From: Lepidodermella squamata
Lineage: Eukaryota; Gastrotricha
NCBI GenBank assembly: GCA_047495785.1
Contig: JBLDXI010000013.1
Coordinates: 682,001-746,000 of the forward strand
Reading direction: 5' to 3'
Length of the DNA: 64,000 bases
Under the pieces are notes generated by a model, which had not been told where the DNA came from, ran no database searches, and saw nothing but the letters and a program-made list of their open reading frames with translations. The translations under genes were made by a program, and so were the position numbers. This document shows, piece after piece, positions 32,093-44,100 of the stretch; the stretch's first letter is position 1; the number at the start of each line of letters is the position of its first letter.

Positions 32093-35000
32093 TCACCTGA
32101 TCCAGAATCCATAAGTAAGACTAGCAGCCATTGTCGACATAAAAACGACTTCAAAGAGGCCATTCTTTGACAGCAGGGTTGCGTTGTTGGAAAGAACGCA
32201 TCTACGCCCAGGTCGACAGTTCAGGTACGCGTTTTCATTAGCCGACATGCCTGCAAAGGCATAGAAAGTGGAATTCGAGCGAACGTTGTCGTAATAGTTG
32301 AAGACCTTGGCGAGTGGTAGTTGAGTATTTCTAACGAATGAGACTCGCTTGAACTGGGCGTAAACGCAGTGCTCTTCTTCAAGAGCGTCAAAATAGAAAA
32401 CCAGGTTTCCTTGGCCGGTCTCCACCCTCTTTAACGATGAAGTAGATGCCAAGCCAACGGAGCTTCCAGACTGAGTAATCTTAGAATCTTCTCGAATTCT
32501 ATTCAAGACTTCAGTTGATTCCAAGTCCGCAATGAATCCAGTTGGAATGCCGATTTCAACAACACACATACCTGATCTTGCGGCAATTGAAATCGGTCTA
32601 CACAGGAAGATTGAAAAACAGCAATGAAAGAGAAAGAATGGCCACTTACCTCACGCAGCTTCTCAACGTATAGTCATTTTTAAGAGGAGCAACATCGACG
32701 GGAGAAAGCATGACGATGGAATAATCTCCCGAATCCGTTGCTACGGGTGCCAAAACGTTATACTTGGCCGCCAGCTGTATCAAGCCGAATCCTACGCCAC
32801 TTACATTCAAAACTACGCTGCTTAGGTGCTGTTGGTCACGAGGTAGATCATAACTAGCCAGCAATTTCGAATTATCCTCGTCGATGGAAAATATTCTACT
32901 AATGGGAAGAGAGCCATCGCCAAAATGGAATAAGGCCGAAATCTTTAAATTTTTCTTGGATTTCTGAAATCGTGCAGCGAATTGGGCTAAAGCTTGAAGG
33001 CCAACAACAGTGTCCTGAGTTGACGAAAAGCCCCCGAGAGAATTTCGCTGAGTTATCAACCACCGAGCGACTTGAGAAGCTTCAACGAGCATGTCATGGT
33101 TACACAGACTCAACAGAGCGTAAGCTGATGTTTCGATTTGATACGAGTCGCTTTGAGAATAGTCATCAGGTCTAGTTTGATTGCTCACCGTAATCCAATA
33201 CATCAAATCACCATCCTTCTTAGCAACTGCAATGAGGCGCTTCAAAGCTGTCTCTGACAATAATCTATCACTTGGTAGCATAGAGAAAGCGTAGGCAACC
33301 AAAGCCAGCTGATAAAAATCGTCCACCGAATCGGCTGTCGCAATTCTGGCTAAACGAGTCCGAGTGTCATCCAATGATGACCATTTGTAAGAGGTTGGCG
33401 CATCCGCCTCTGCATAAGCGATGTAAATATACGCAGCAAGATTTTCATCACTAGTTGCACCCCCCTTCATCGAGTGATGAAGCACTTTGCCAGGTTCCGC
33501 GAAGGTTCCATCAGGCTTGGCGTTCGACTTCAGGTAGCTCCAGGATTTCTCGAATATGTTATTGTCAATTTGAGTGCCAACATGCTTTCTAGCAGCATTG
33601 AAGCACCGCATGACAAAAGCGGTCAACCAGGTTGAAGAATCAGTGTCACTAGCTCCGAAAGCACTGTAGCCACCGTCACTCCTCTGGTATGTGAGTTCGC
33701 GCTGGTAACCCTGCTCGACAAACCGAGTCGTCTTCAATTCCAGATCGGATGTCAGTGAGTTGACCGACTTGAGGTACTTGTAGATGTACACGTTCGGCGC
33801 CAGAATGACCATGGTCTGCTCGCCACACCCAGTCGGCAACCGAATCTGGGCGCCGAGCGATGTCAACGCTGGGCCCAACAGGTCGCCTATGGCCTGAAGC
33901 TGGAACATTCTCGAGCCCGGGACAATCACCTGCTGCGTCGTAGTTCCCAGCATCTGGTCGACGTTGATTGTGTACGTCTGCGTCGACTGCGAATCGAAGC
34001 GGATGAAAATCGGTCGATTGGCGTACTTGATCTCACCCTCTGGTTCGACAGTCACTACCTTTTCCATCGCATCCTGATCTGAGGCCGAGCTACCGCTGAG
34101 TTTCATCTTGATTTCACCCAACCGTTTAGGTTTGATCCAAATCGAGACAGATGTGCCGTCATTAGCTGGAACTGTGACTGAGCGGGTCAGTTGAGCCGAG
34201 GCGTAGGTGTTGCCGTCATCAGAGCTGATTTCAAAGTCAGCTGATTGGTCTAGTACCAAATTAACCGTCTGCGGCGATGGTTGGTAATTCATAACAATAG
34301 CCTTGGCTTCGAATATTTCGTTGCGAATGACAGTGGAAAATGGCACGTCAAGATTGACAAAGAAAGGTTTAAAGACTGTTAATTCAGCAGGTGACTCAAG
34401 TGCGCCAAATCCGCTCTCAGCGCCAATTGCAATGATAGAGAGCAACCATGTCGTCATCGAATCTGGGACAGTCAAAGGTAGGACGAAATCTCCCTTAGTA
34501 CTGCATAAGCCAAATTAGAAGAAATGGGATTAAAGAGCAAAGATCTAAACCTTGTCATATTCCTGGTGAATATGAAAACTTCGGGAAAAAGCTTCCGAGT
34601 TTGAAACGAGGATTCGCCACGCTGTTTGATGGTTGGCCTCGAGTTGGCAGCTGGCAACAACGGCATGTTTTCAGCCCTCTACAAAGCATACTGTCAGCTA
34701 TTCCAGATAATACAAAAAAATAATTTGTTTAACCTGTCGCATTTTTGCATTGCTATAAACAGCCATATGGATTCCCTGACGGAAAAAGATGTTGTTAAAA
34801 TGTGTGAGACAGCAGAAGAAGATGCCATCAACTTACGCGAAAGACTCTCTCAGGATCGGAGCTGTCAATCCACCAAGGCCACCACCCGCATCTCCCACAA
34901 AGGTACGAAATGGGCCCGTCTCTTCTTGCGCCATTCACAGAGCTCAAAACATCGTCTAATGTGATGTCGTTGCCTGACTTGAGTAGCTTAGCACTTTTGT

Positions 35001-37107
35001 CAATAGCAAGCAATGCGACCATGGAACCCGGTTCCGAAGTCGTAACAGAAAGTGTCGTCTGTTCTCCTGGCCCTACCACTGACGGACTGAAGGAAGCTGT
35101 CACTTTTTGGCGAACAAATCCGTCGACTTGGAACTCAATAGCATCTGCAAGAATTTCGTTGGTCGTACTCTCAACCGTCCAGACGAGTGCAGCACAACGA
35201 GGAGCACATCGGTTCGGTAGAATGACATCAACAGTGAACGTTGCCGAGTCAGAAGTTTTCGAGGAGGGTGTTTCTAGCTTTCTGTAGTCAAACGTCTCGC
35301 CAGCATTAGACATAACGAAGTAAACAAAAGTTGCCGGGTAACTGGTGTGAAGTTTGAACGTAAGCCTTTCGCCAACTTTAGGAATTATCGCCGCGGCTGA
35401 TATCGCGCGACTGATGTAAATGGCTACTGACTGCTTGCTTTCGCTGTTTGGCAAGCTGCGAACTTCACATATTAGGATGGAGGGATGCTTTCGTAGGAAA
35501 GCTTTGAAAAGGATCGAATCAGTTTCTTTCGGCGTTGACACCTCAATAGAAACAACACCCGCCTCGTCGGTTCTCAAAGTAGTAGAAGTGTCCGGCTCTC
35601 GCTCGGTAGACCGGACATCTCCGCTGCTGTAACAACTGCCCAGGTAGCGGGTATTGTCCTTTGCTGTCCATATGTAAGCTTGTAAAACGACTTCCATTCC
35701 AGCCCCAACAGGGGTGCCATCCGCTTTCAGAACTTGCATTCTCATTATGAAGGGCAAACCTGGTTTCAGTGTTTTCTGTACAGAATCGTGAACTTTGATT
35801 TTGAAAGGTTCTCGATACAATATGACCATTTCTTCAGATACCCTTGATTCGCCCGTAAGTTCCTCGGTCACGTTTAGCTCGAGTTTTACGTTGCATATCG
35901 GCGTCATCATTGACTGAGTCGATTTAACAAAATTGTTCAGGCCTTTGACACGGAAATACCCGTCGTCTGTAGTACCATTACCACTAAGTTCCACGGCGAA
36001 ATCAATGGAGCTCATCGAAAGGAACATGCCCAAGTAAATGTCCGTATGAGGATTGCTGCACCCGCCAGACTTTATCGAAACAGTAGCCTTGCCGCGAACC
36101 GATTTCCCGTACGTGTACTTGGCTCGAATGTATCCCTCGTAAGATGCTTCCTCTGGATCGTACGTCCAGTAGCTGCGTGGTATGTCGACAGTAACCTCAA
36201 ATTTCGGGAGAACGTATAGCTGAACTGTCACAATTTTTTCCGTCGTCGGAATTTCCTTTCCGGTGACAACAATTTTCCAGCTTCCGAAGTTGACGTAGTC
36301 TGAAATAGTTAACGCTGATTCGAAAGAGCCGTAATCTAAACGCTGGTTTTTCCACTGCTTGATTCTATTTCCCTTCGCATCTTCGATGGCGATATTAATC
36401 TGCCCCTTGAGTGGCATCAATTTCCGATTCAGACAGACAATTCGCACGTTCATGACTTGTGACGGCTTATACATAGCTTTATCAGTCTGAATGAATACAA
36501 ATCTATCAACCACACCAGTGGCTTGAGTCGAGTAATCCGTGAAGTTTCGAAGACCACTTGAAGTGAAGTCGATTGTAACTCGCACGCTGATGAGGCTGGA
36601 AAAGGTTGATACCTTCTGCGGGTTCAGCAAAACCGCAATCTATAGGATGTGTAAAAGGTTTGCAAATGGCTTACCTCGAAAATGTGCTGCTGTAAGCCAT
36701 CTGATCGAACGAGACATAATAGCCACAAATACACGCAAAATTTGGGTAGGGAAGCGCACTTACATGTAGTTTGAGTGAATTTCTGTTCGGCCAAAACTTC
36801 TTGTTCTGCATCAGAATTACTCAAAAGCTTGGCTGTAAATGTAACCGGCAGCGTGTAGTGTTCGTTCTCGAATAGGACCAAGTTTATTTTGAAATCACTA
36901 GATGGTTGAATGATCGTCGGATGAGTTAAAACAAATCTGTATTAGAATATAGAATAGGTCACTAATCATGAGGAATCTAATGAGGATTTGAACTCTCATG
37001 GTCTGCACTTACTTAACCGGTTCTGCAGTTTCAAATTTGGTTTGGAGTAAGACTATTTGCGAAGCCGCTGCCACGTGTAATAGCATAGCAATCGAAACAA
37101 TCTTCAT
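32093..37107 (-). CDS. Thioester-containing protein A (TEP/CD109 family)
   Basis: Seven exons (37107-37013, 36936-36764, 36700-36675, 36639-34837, 34678-34551, 34500-32650, 32597-32093) give 1526 aa. A signal peptide opens it (MKIVSIAMLLHVAAA). Macroglobulin domains fill the first ~760 residues, including FVFIQTDKAMYKPSQ. The 43-residue bait-like exon ends with RKLFPEVFIF. Then come the CUB/TED region with the thioester motif GCGEQ and the substrate-pocket segment GYSAFGASDTDSSTWLTAFV. The C-terminus is hydrophobic, possibly a GPI signal. Exon 3 is a 26-nt microexon. TEPs are secreted or surface opsonins; the Cys-Gln thioester binds covalently to targets after bait cleavage. It lies tandem to TEP-B, with identical exon lengths for exons 2 and 3. 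It has a single bait exon where TEP-B has several. Confidence 0.9.
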
Positions 37108-38118
37108 TATCGCTATGGTAATTCCGCAACAATTAATAGGACGGTTGATTAATCCGCGGAATCGTCTTACCGATTCAGTACCTACTGTTTCATAATATAT
37201 CAGGTGTAAAGAAATCGTAGCAACTGCGTCGGACTAATAACAGCTCGAGAACGCCAATATTATTATTATCCTGAAGAATAAAAACAATTTACGGCTGTAG
37301 CACTTCTATAGGCGCGCAATGCCTTTTGATGTGTGATGAAACTATCCGCAAGTATATTACAGCGTTTGCCAAATCAAAAACTGAGAGGCGGCACACCATG
37401 CCGGCAGCGTTACCTATAGTACCTCGTTGGTGTACTTAGCGCTCTAATGATCTCGACGTGCTGAAGCTAGAAAAAACCCGTGTGAGCAGCGATCAAAATC
37501 AAATAAATAAACAAGAGATCAAAACGCTAATCTGCAGAAAAACACATCGCGTTGAACCCATTCAAGTTACCGATAAAACGCGCATTTAAGATACAAAAAC
37601 GTTATTTTATTATCTCCAGGTCGTCTAAACTCGTTATCATGTGTTCACAAATCACTTTATGATTGATTTAAAAATCAAGAATAAATCATTTGGATATAAG
37701 TTATACATATAAAATTTGACAAATCGCGAGAAAACCAGCAGATTTTAGCATTGTTGATAAGAATAGAAGAGAAACGTTCACATTTGACAGGAAGCTTTCT
37801 GTTAAATTTCATGATTAAAACACACATTCAGATTTGTAAGGGTTTCGCATGACTTGATTCGTTTTGAGTGTCCAACAATATATTATACGAGGAGTTGAAA
37901 AAATGACTAAAAGAGTAGACATACGCTCAGTTTCAGCCCTCCGCAGTGGAAGCATGCTACAAAAAGAAGAGAAGAATGCGCATAGCAAGGCAAGTTTTAC
38001 ACCTTTCAGAGGGTCAGCTATAAAACAATATAAAATTTTCAGATAAAACGCAAGATTACTCTGTGTAAAGTTTTTTCGTCGTTATGAATTTCGATCACCG
38101 GATAATTCAAGTCTTGGC
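37108..38118. other. Intergenic spacer between the two TEP genes
   Basis: About 1 kb, AT-rich. It should contain the TEP-A promoter and the TEP-B 3' UTR. I looked for immune-type elements by eye and see no kappa-B site I would defend. No ORF with support. Confidence 0.3.
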
Positions 38119-41100
38119 CTAGAAGACAACCAAAACGGCTGCCAGTGAAATCAAACCAGCTACCGTGGCCGCCAGATTGCTGAAAATGCTGTTCAAATTA
38201 AAGCCTGATGATTCTTGGCAGTTGGTGCCAGGGGCGCAACCGATGGCGTCCGAAACAGCTCGTTCATCGTCAACAGACATGCCTTCAAACGAGTAGAGCG
38301 TCGAGTTCACGCGAACAGTTTGGTAATAGTTGAAGACTTTGGCAACGGGAGGCTGAACATTCTTGGCCGCCGAGGTTCGCGTCATTTTAGCGACAACGCA
38401 GTTCGGCTGATCGAGCGCGTCGAAGTAGTACACAAGCTTACGATCGCCGAGTTCGATGCGTTTCAACGGCACAGCAGTGGCTGGGTTGACGAGGGGTCGC
38501 GGGCCAAAAGCCGGGTTTGCCAAATTTACGACTCGGTTATTCGGCGGGGCAATGGGCGATGCGCCATCACTGGGCTGGGCGAGCCGGTTGGACGACTTGG
38601 TATCCTCCAAATCCGCAGTAAAACCAGTCGGTACACCCAGTTCCAAAACGACCATGCCGACTGTAGCTTGGCGGGTAACAGGCCTAGAAATAAAAATTAG
38701 CTTATTTTCAGCAATTTAACAAGTTACTAACTTGACACAGCTTTTGATTGTGAAATCGCTCGACGGCGCATTTTGGTCAGCAGATCGCTTACGACGTGCC
38801 GGCATTTCTTCGACAACTATAATAGCGTAATCGCCAGAATCCATAACTTTCGGCGACTGAACGTTGTATTTCGCCGCAAGCTGAACCAAGCCGACGCCAG
38901 TGCCAGAAACAGTTATATCAACAGTTCGCAAGTCCTGGCGATCACGAGGTAAATCAAAGGTCGATAGCAGCTTAGCATTATTTGCGTCGATCGTAAATTT
39001 GTTGGTCAGGGGTGAATTCGCAAAGTTGAACTTGGCTGAAATTTCGAGTTTAACTGGGGTGTTCGACAGTCTACTGGCGAATTCAGCCAGAGCCTGGAGA
39101 CCCACAACGGTGTCCTGAGTTGACGAGAAGCCGCCGAGCGAATTGCGTTGAGACATCAGCCAACGAGCGACTTGGGTGGCATCCTCAATTTTGCCGTGAT
39201 TGCATAGGGTCAGCAGAACGTAGGCTGAAGTTTCGATCTGACTCGGTCCACTTCGAGAATATTCGTTAACCTCTGACTGATCATTTGCTGGCTTCCAATA
39301 CAACAGATCGCCATCTTTGGTCGCATTGGCCATAAGGCGATTCAACGCCGTCTGCGAAAAACCTTTATCGCCCGATAAGATGGACAAAGCATACGCGGCC
39401 AACGCAAGTTGGTACGGATCCTTCGTCGAATCGTCAGTCGCGATTTTAACCAACATATTGCGAGTAGCGTCGAATGATGACCATTTGAACGAAGCAGGAC
39501 CGTCAGCCTCGGCATAAGCGATGTAGATGTAAATCGCGAGATTTTCATCACTAGTCGCACCGCCCTTCATCGAGTGATGAAGTACTTTGCCAGGTTCGGT
39601 GAAGGTTCCGTCCGACTTAGCGTTCGATTTCAAGTAACTCCACGATTTCTCGAAGATGCTGTTGTCGATCTGAGTGCCAACATGCACTTTGGCCGCATTG
39701 AAGCAACGCATGACAAAAGCGGTCAACCAGGTTGAGGAATCAGTATCGCTAGCTCCGAAGGCGCTGTAGCCGCCGTCGCTCCTCTGGTACGTGAGTTCGC
39801 GCTGGTAACCCTGCTCGACGAAGCGAGTCGTCTTCAATTCCAGGTCGGATGTCAGTGAGTTGACCGACTTCAGGTACTTGTAGATGTACACATTCGGCGC
39901 CAGAATGACCATGGTTTGCTCGCCACACCCAGTCGGCAACCGAATCTGGGCGCCAAGCGATGTCAAAGCTGGGCCCAACAGGTCGCCGATGGCCTGCAGC
40001 TGGAACATTCTCGAGCCCGGGACAATCACCTGTTGCGTCGTAGTTCCCAGCATCTGGTCGACGTTGATCGTGTACGTCTGCGTCGACTGTGAGTCGAAGC
40101 GGATGAAAATCGGCCGATTGGCGTACTTGATCTCACCCTCTGGTTCGACAGTCACTACCTTTTCCATCGCATCCTGATCCGATGCCGAGCTTCCGCTGAG
40201 TCTCATCTTGATGTCACCCAACCGTTTAGGTTTGATCCAAATCGAAACAGACGTGCCGTCATTAGCTGGCACAGTGACTGAACGGGTCAGTTGAGCCGAG
40301 GCGTAGGTGTTACCGCCATCAGTGCTAACATCGAAATCGAGTGATTTATCGAGAACCAGGTTGACAGTTTGCGGGTTGGCCTGGTAGTTGAAAACTACCG
40401 CCTTAATTTCGAACTGCTCGTTGCGAATGACCGTAGCATAAGGCACATCGAGATTGACGAAGAATGGCTGGAAAACTGTCAATTCGGCTGGTGACTCGAG
40501 AGCCCCGAATCCGCTTTGAGTTCCGACGGCAAATGCTGATAGCACCCAAGTCGTGATAGTATCTGGCGCTGTCAACTGTTGTGACAACTGTCCATTGCCA
40601 CTGAAAAACAAATAATGTTATTGATGGCCGTACTAAATAAAGCAAAAATCGGTAAGCAAATGGCCATTTTTCATTATTTTTGGTATTTTTTTGTGAATTG
40701 CACACTGAGACCTATGTGGGGAGCTACAAAGCATAGCGTTTTCATGCAAGGCGGTGAGATATAACATGCAAGAAAACACAACAAAGTGGGGAAAACTAGA
40801 CTAAATGAGGCATCTACACCCACTCATTTTGACCCTCGCGCCATATCCACAGTTCGGGGAATTGTTTCCGAACAGTTGCAGGTTGACCAGATGTGCTCCT
40901 TGAGGGGCTCAAATTAGCCGAAGTCATGGACACCATGCCAGGCGCACCTGCCACTCCCTCTGCACCACCGCGAGCGAAAGCAAAATCCATGGCCATTGGG
41001 TAGATGAGAACGTTCTACAACAGAGGAGAAGGGTGTCATCAACAAGACAACAGTGGGGTTGACGAATCAAGAGTATAAGGTTATTGGATCTTATTAGAAC

Positions 41101-44100
41101 TCGAAAGTGTTAAGAAACCGATTGGGGTAGTGATAATTATGGATAACTTGCTAACACAACACAACGTTGTTAATAAGTGCTGAAACTATGGCCTTACGTT
41201 TGTATTAGGTTTTATAATGTAGATTAATTACTCGGTTAGATCATGTTGGTAAATGAAGGTTTCCGGAAAGGCAGCTCGTGCTTTAATTGGCCTTGGTTCA
41301 TCTGGGTCTGAACCACGTTGATACAAAGCCGCTATCATTATGTTGACGTCATCCTATGAATAGTCGTTACATGCAATAATTACGTAAATATACACGATAA
41401 ACCCAGGATTATGTGTGACATTTGTGTATATTAGTTATCGAGACGAGCAAAGGAGAATCTTTGATGATTGAAACGCCATCCTTAAACCTTAATTGATAGC
41501 GAATTGGAAAAACGAAAAATGTGGATTGGATTTGATTAAAATGAGAATTCTCAATCACAAAGAAGAATTCTTAGGTGCATGCCAGGAACAATATTTCTCA
41601 GGGTTATATTGTAGCCTGGGGTGGAGAAATGGGCCAATGGTTTAGTCTCATGCGTCAGATTCGAAATGTGATGCTCGAGTTGAAGAAGCATTCCGTCGGA
41701 AACACATTTATAGCCCGAACCAGAACGATAATAATTTAATGGCAATGATTCATATTACTTGGTGCTTAATAGCTGGTGCAGATAGACTTGCGGGAACAGT
41801 GAGCGAGATCTAGGTGAGACCTTGCACTCAGCTCTTGTTTCTGTTCCGTTTTTGTGCTGCAAATTCATACGACCCACAGATTCCGAAGCCACCTCAGAAT
41901 CGTCCTCCGACAAAAAACGTCCAACAGTGTCTCCACTTTCACTTTTTGAACTGTCAGGCGCAACACTGGGCGAATCATTCACCCAAACGGCGTCATATGC
42001 CACCCAATCACCATCATCCATAATTGCCTGAATTCGAAGTGGTTCATGCGCAATCGATTTGTAATATTCAAACTGAAAGCGCCAGAAAAATGAGTCGCCA
42101 ATCGGAATTTTAAAATCAATGAGAGGAATTCAAAACATGCTACATGCCGCATTAGTCCGACTTGCCATGGGAAAACTGGGGGCTATAATTATGATACATT
42201 AGAACGGCATAGCCAACCTCAACGACAAGAGCGCATGCGATGAAGCAAGATTGATACGTAATAATTAAGGGATAGGGAAGACACAATTTAGGTTGAACAA
42301 GACCTAGTCGAGCTAATCAAACAATTGCAGAAAAAATATATAATTTCCTAAGAGCTATGAGGGATGGATGCAACTGAAATCTGGTCTGTTTGAGCTCAGA
42401 CGTATTGCGGTGCTTAACGTTTAACCCCTTAGCAACGGCTAACCCACTACTAACCCTCTAGATTGCCACAAATTTGGAAAATTATAAAAGCGAATTCAAA
42501 AAGCGCTGCGAATCTCCGATATAATTATTCTGTTGAAATTAGCAATGCCAGTGGAAACGAACTTGATGTTATCAACAGACCACTTCCAGGTCTCTGGGAA
42601 ATGTAAACGAACGCGCAGCTTTTCAGCAGCAGCAGGAGGGGCAGCGCCAACGCCCACCCCCATCGGTGGTAGAAATCTCGCAGCATCGAAGTCCAAAGCT
42701 GATTCAGAGTTACTCCGAGCGACGCCATACAAAGCATCCTTACAATAGGAATAATGATTGGTAATACTTAGTTGCTCGGCAGATGCGAAAATGCGCGAAA
42801 GAAGAAAGGAAACGTGCAATGTTTAGTTATTTTGAAAACAGATGAAAAGTGTTGTATGAAAATGGCGATTTGCTCCCGCTTAAATAAACTTTTACGAACT
42901 TATTATCATGTTGTAACCACAGCAATGTCTCCGGGAAGAGCTTCCGAACGGTAGGTTTCAAGTCACCTGAACCTGACGATTTCGCAAGAGCCACATCGGC
43001 CGACATCATGTCAACCGACATCTCAAAAACGGGCCCCTGGCCACGATGATTAGCCGCGGAAAGCATCATGCGACGTCTCTAGAATTGATCGAAAATTTAA
43101 TTCGGTTGATCGGTTACATTCATGCACTACTTCAAAGCTAAAGTTAAACCGGTTATTAATAATTTGAGGCGTTAAAATGAATGCAAACAGTCAGATAGAG
43201 TGTGTTGTTAGACGAGAAAAGAGAGTTTCCATAGAGATAAGTATGAAAATGAGGACATACCGATCGAGTGCGAGCATTACTCTTGATAGCCATGCTAATG
43301 CCCTGTGGACAATTTTAGTAAAACATGATAAAATTACCAGCAAAAGTCAACTTACGCTGAAAACACTCTCAGCATTAGAGCTATCGACCCACCACGGGTA
43401 CCAGCCACAGCGGAAGCAACGGAACAACACAGGAGAAACGGGGCCAGATGAGCCACCTCCACCGATAGTTCCGACAACGTCATCCAAAGTTATATCGTTG
43501 CCTGATTTCAGCAGCTTAACACTCTTGTCGACTGCCAGGAGGGCAACCAAGGAGTTCGGATCCGAAGTTTTGACCTTCAACGAAGTTTGACCGCCGGGGC
43601 GAACAGTCGCCGGGCTGAACTCGGCAGAAACGTTCTGCCTGACAAATCCGTCAACCTTGAATTCGATAGCATCCGCCAGCACTTCGTTAGCGGTGTTTTC
43701 AACAGTCCAAACAGCGGCAGCACAACGCGGAGTCGCTGCTTGAGGCAGAATTACTTCAACGGTATATGTGACAGTCTCGCCTGATTTCGATGAAGGGCTG
43801 TCTAGTTTTCGATATTCGAAAGTCTCGCCGTTTTGTGACATCAGGAAATACACGTATGAAGTCGCAAAGCTCGACTGAATTCTGAAAGTTAGCCGTTCCC
43901 CGACCTTCGGGATGGTGGCTGTAGCTGAAATCGGACGATCGATTGAAATACTCAGCGACTGTTTGCTTAGGCTTTGCGGCGGACTGCGAGTGTCGCAGTT
44001 TTGAATCAGCGGGTACTTTTTCAACACGGCCTTGAATAGAACGGATTCAGTTTCTTTCGGAGGAGTAACATCGAACGAAATTATTCCATTCGAGTCCGTA

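Noticed and set aside
34910-35287. + strand ORF inside TEP-A
   Set aside because: Antisense shadow of the macroglobulin exon.
41551-41745. Possible sixth TEP-B bait exon between exons 3 and 4
   Set aside because: Open frame but no FPE-type motif, and no acceptor/donor pair giving phase 0 in and phase 2 out.
42121-42300. Segment with VFPW in the TEP-B alternative-exon interval
   Set aside because: Only a chance resemblance to FPE; reading frame around it does not yield a phase-compatible exon.
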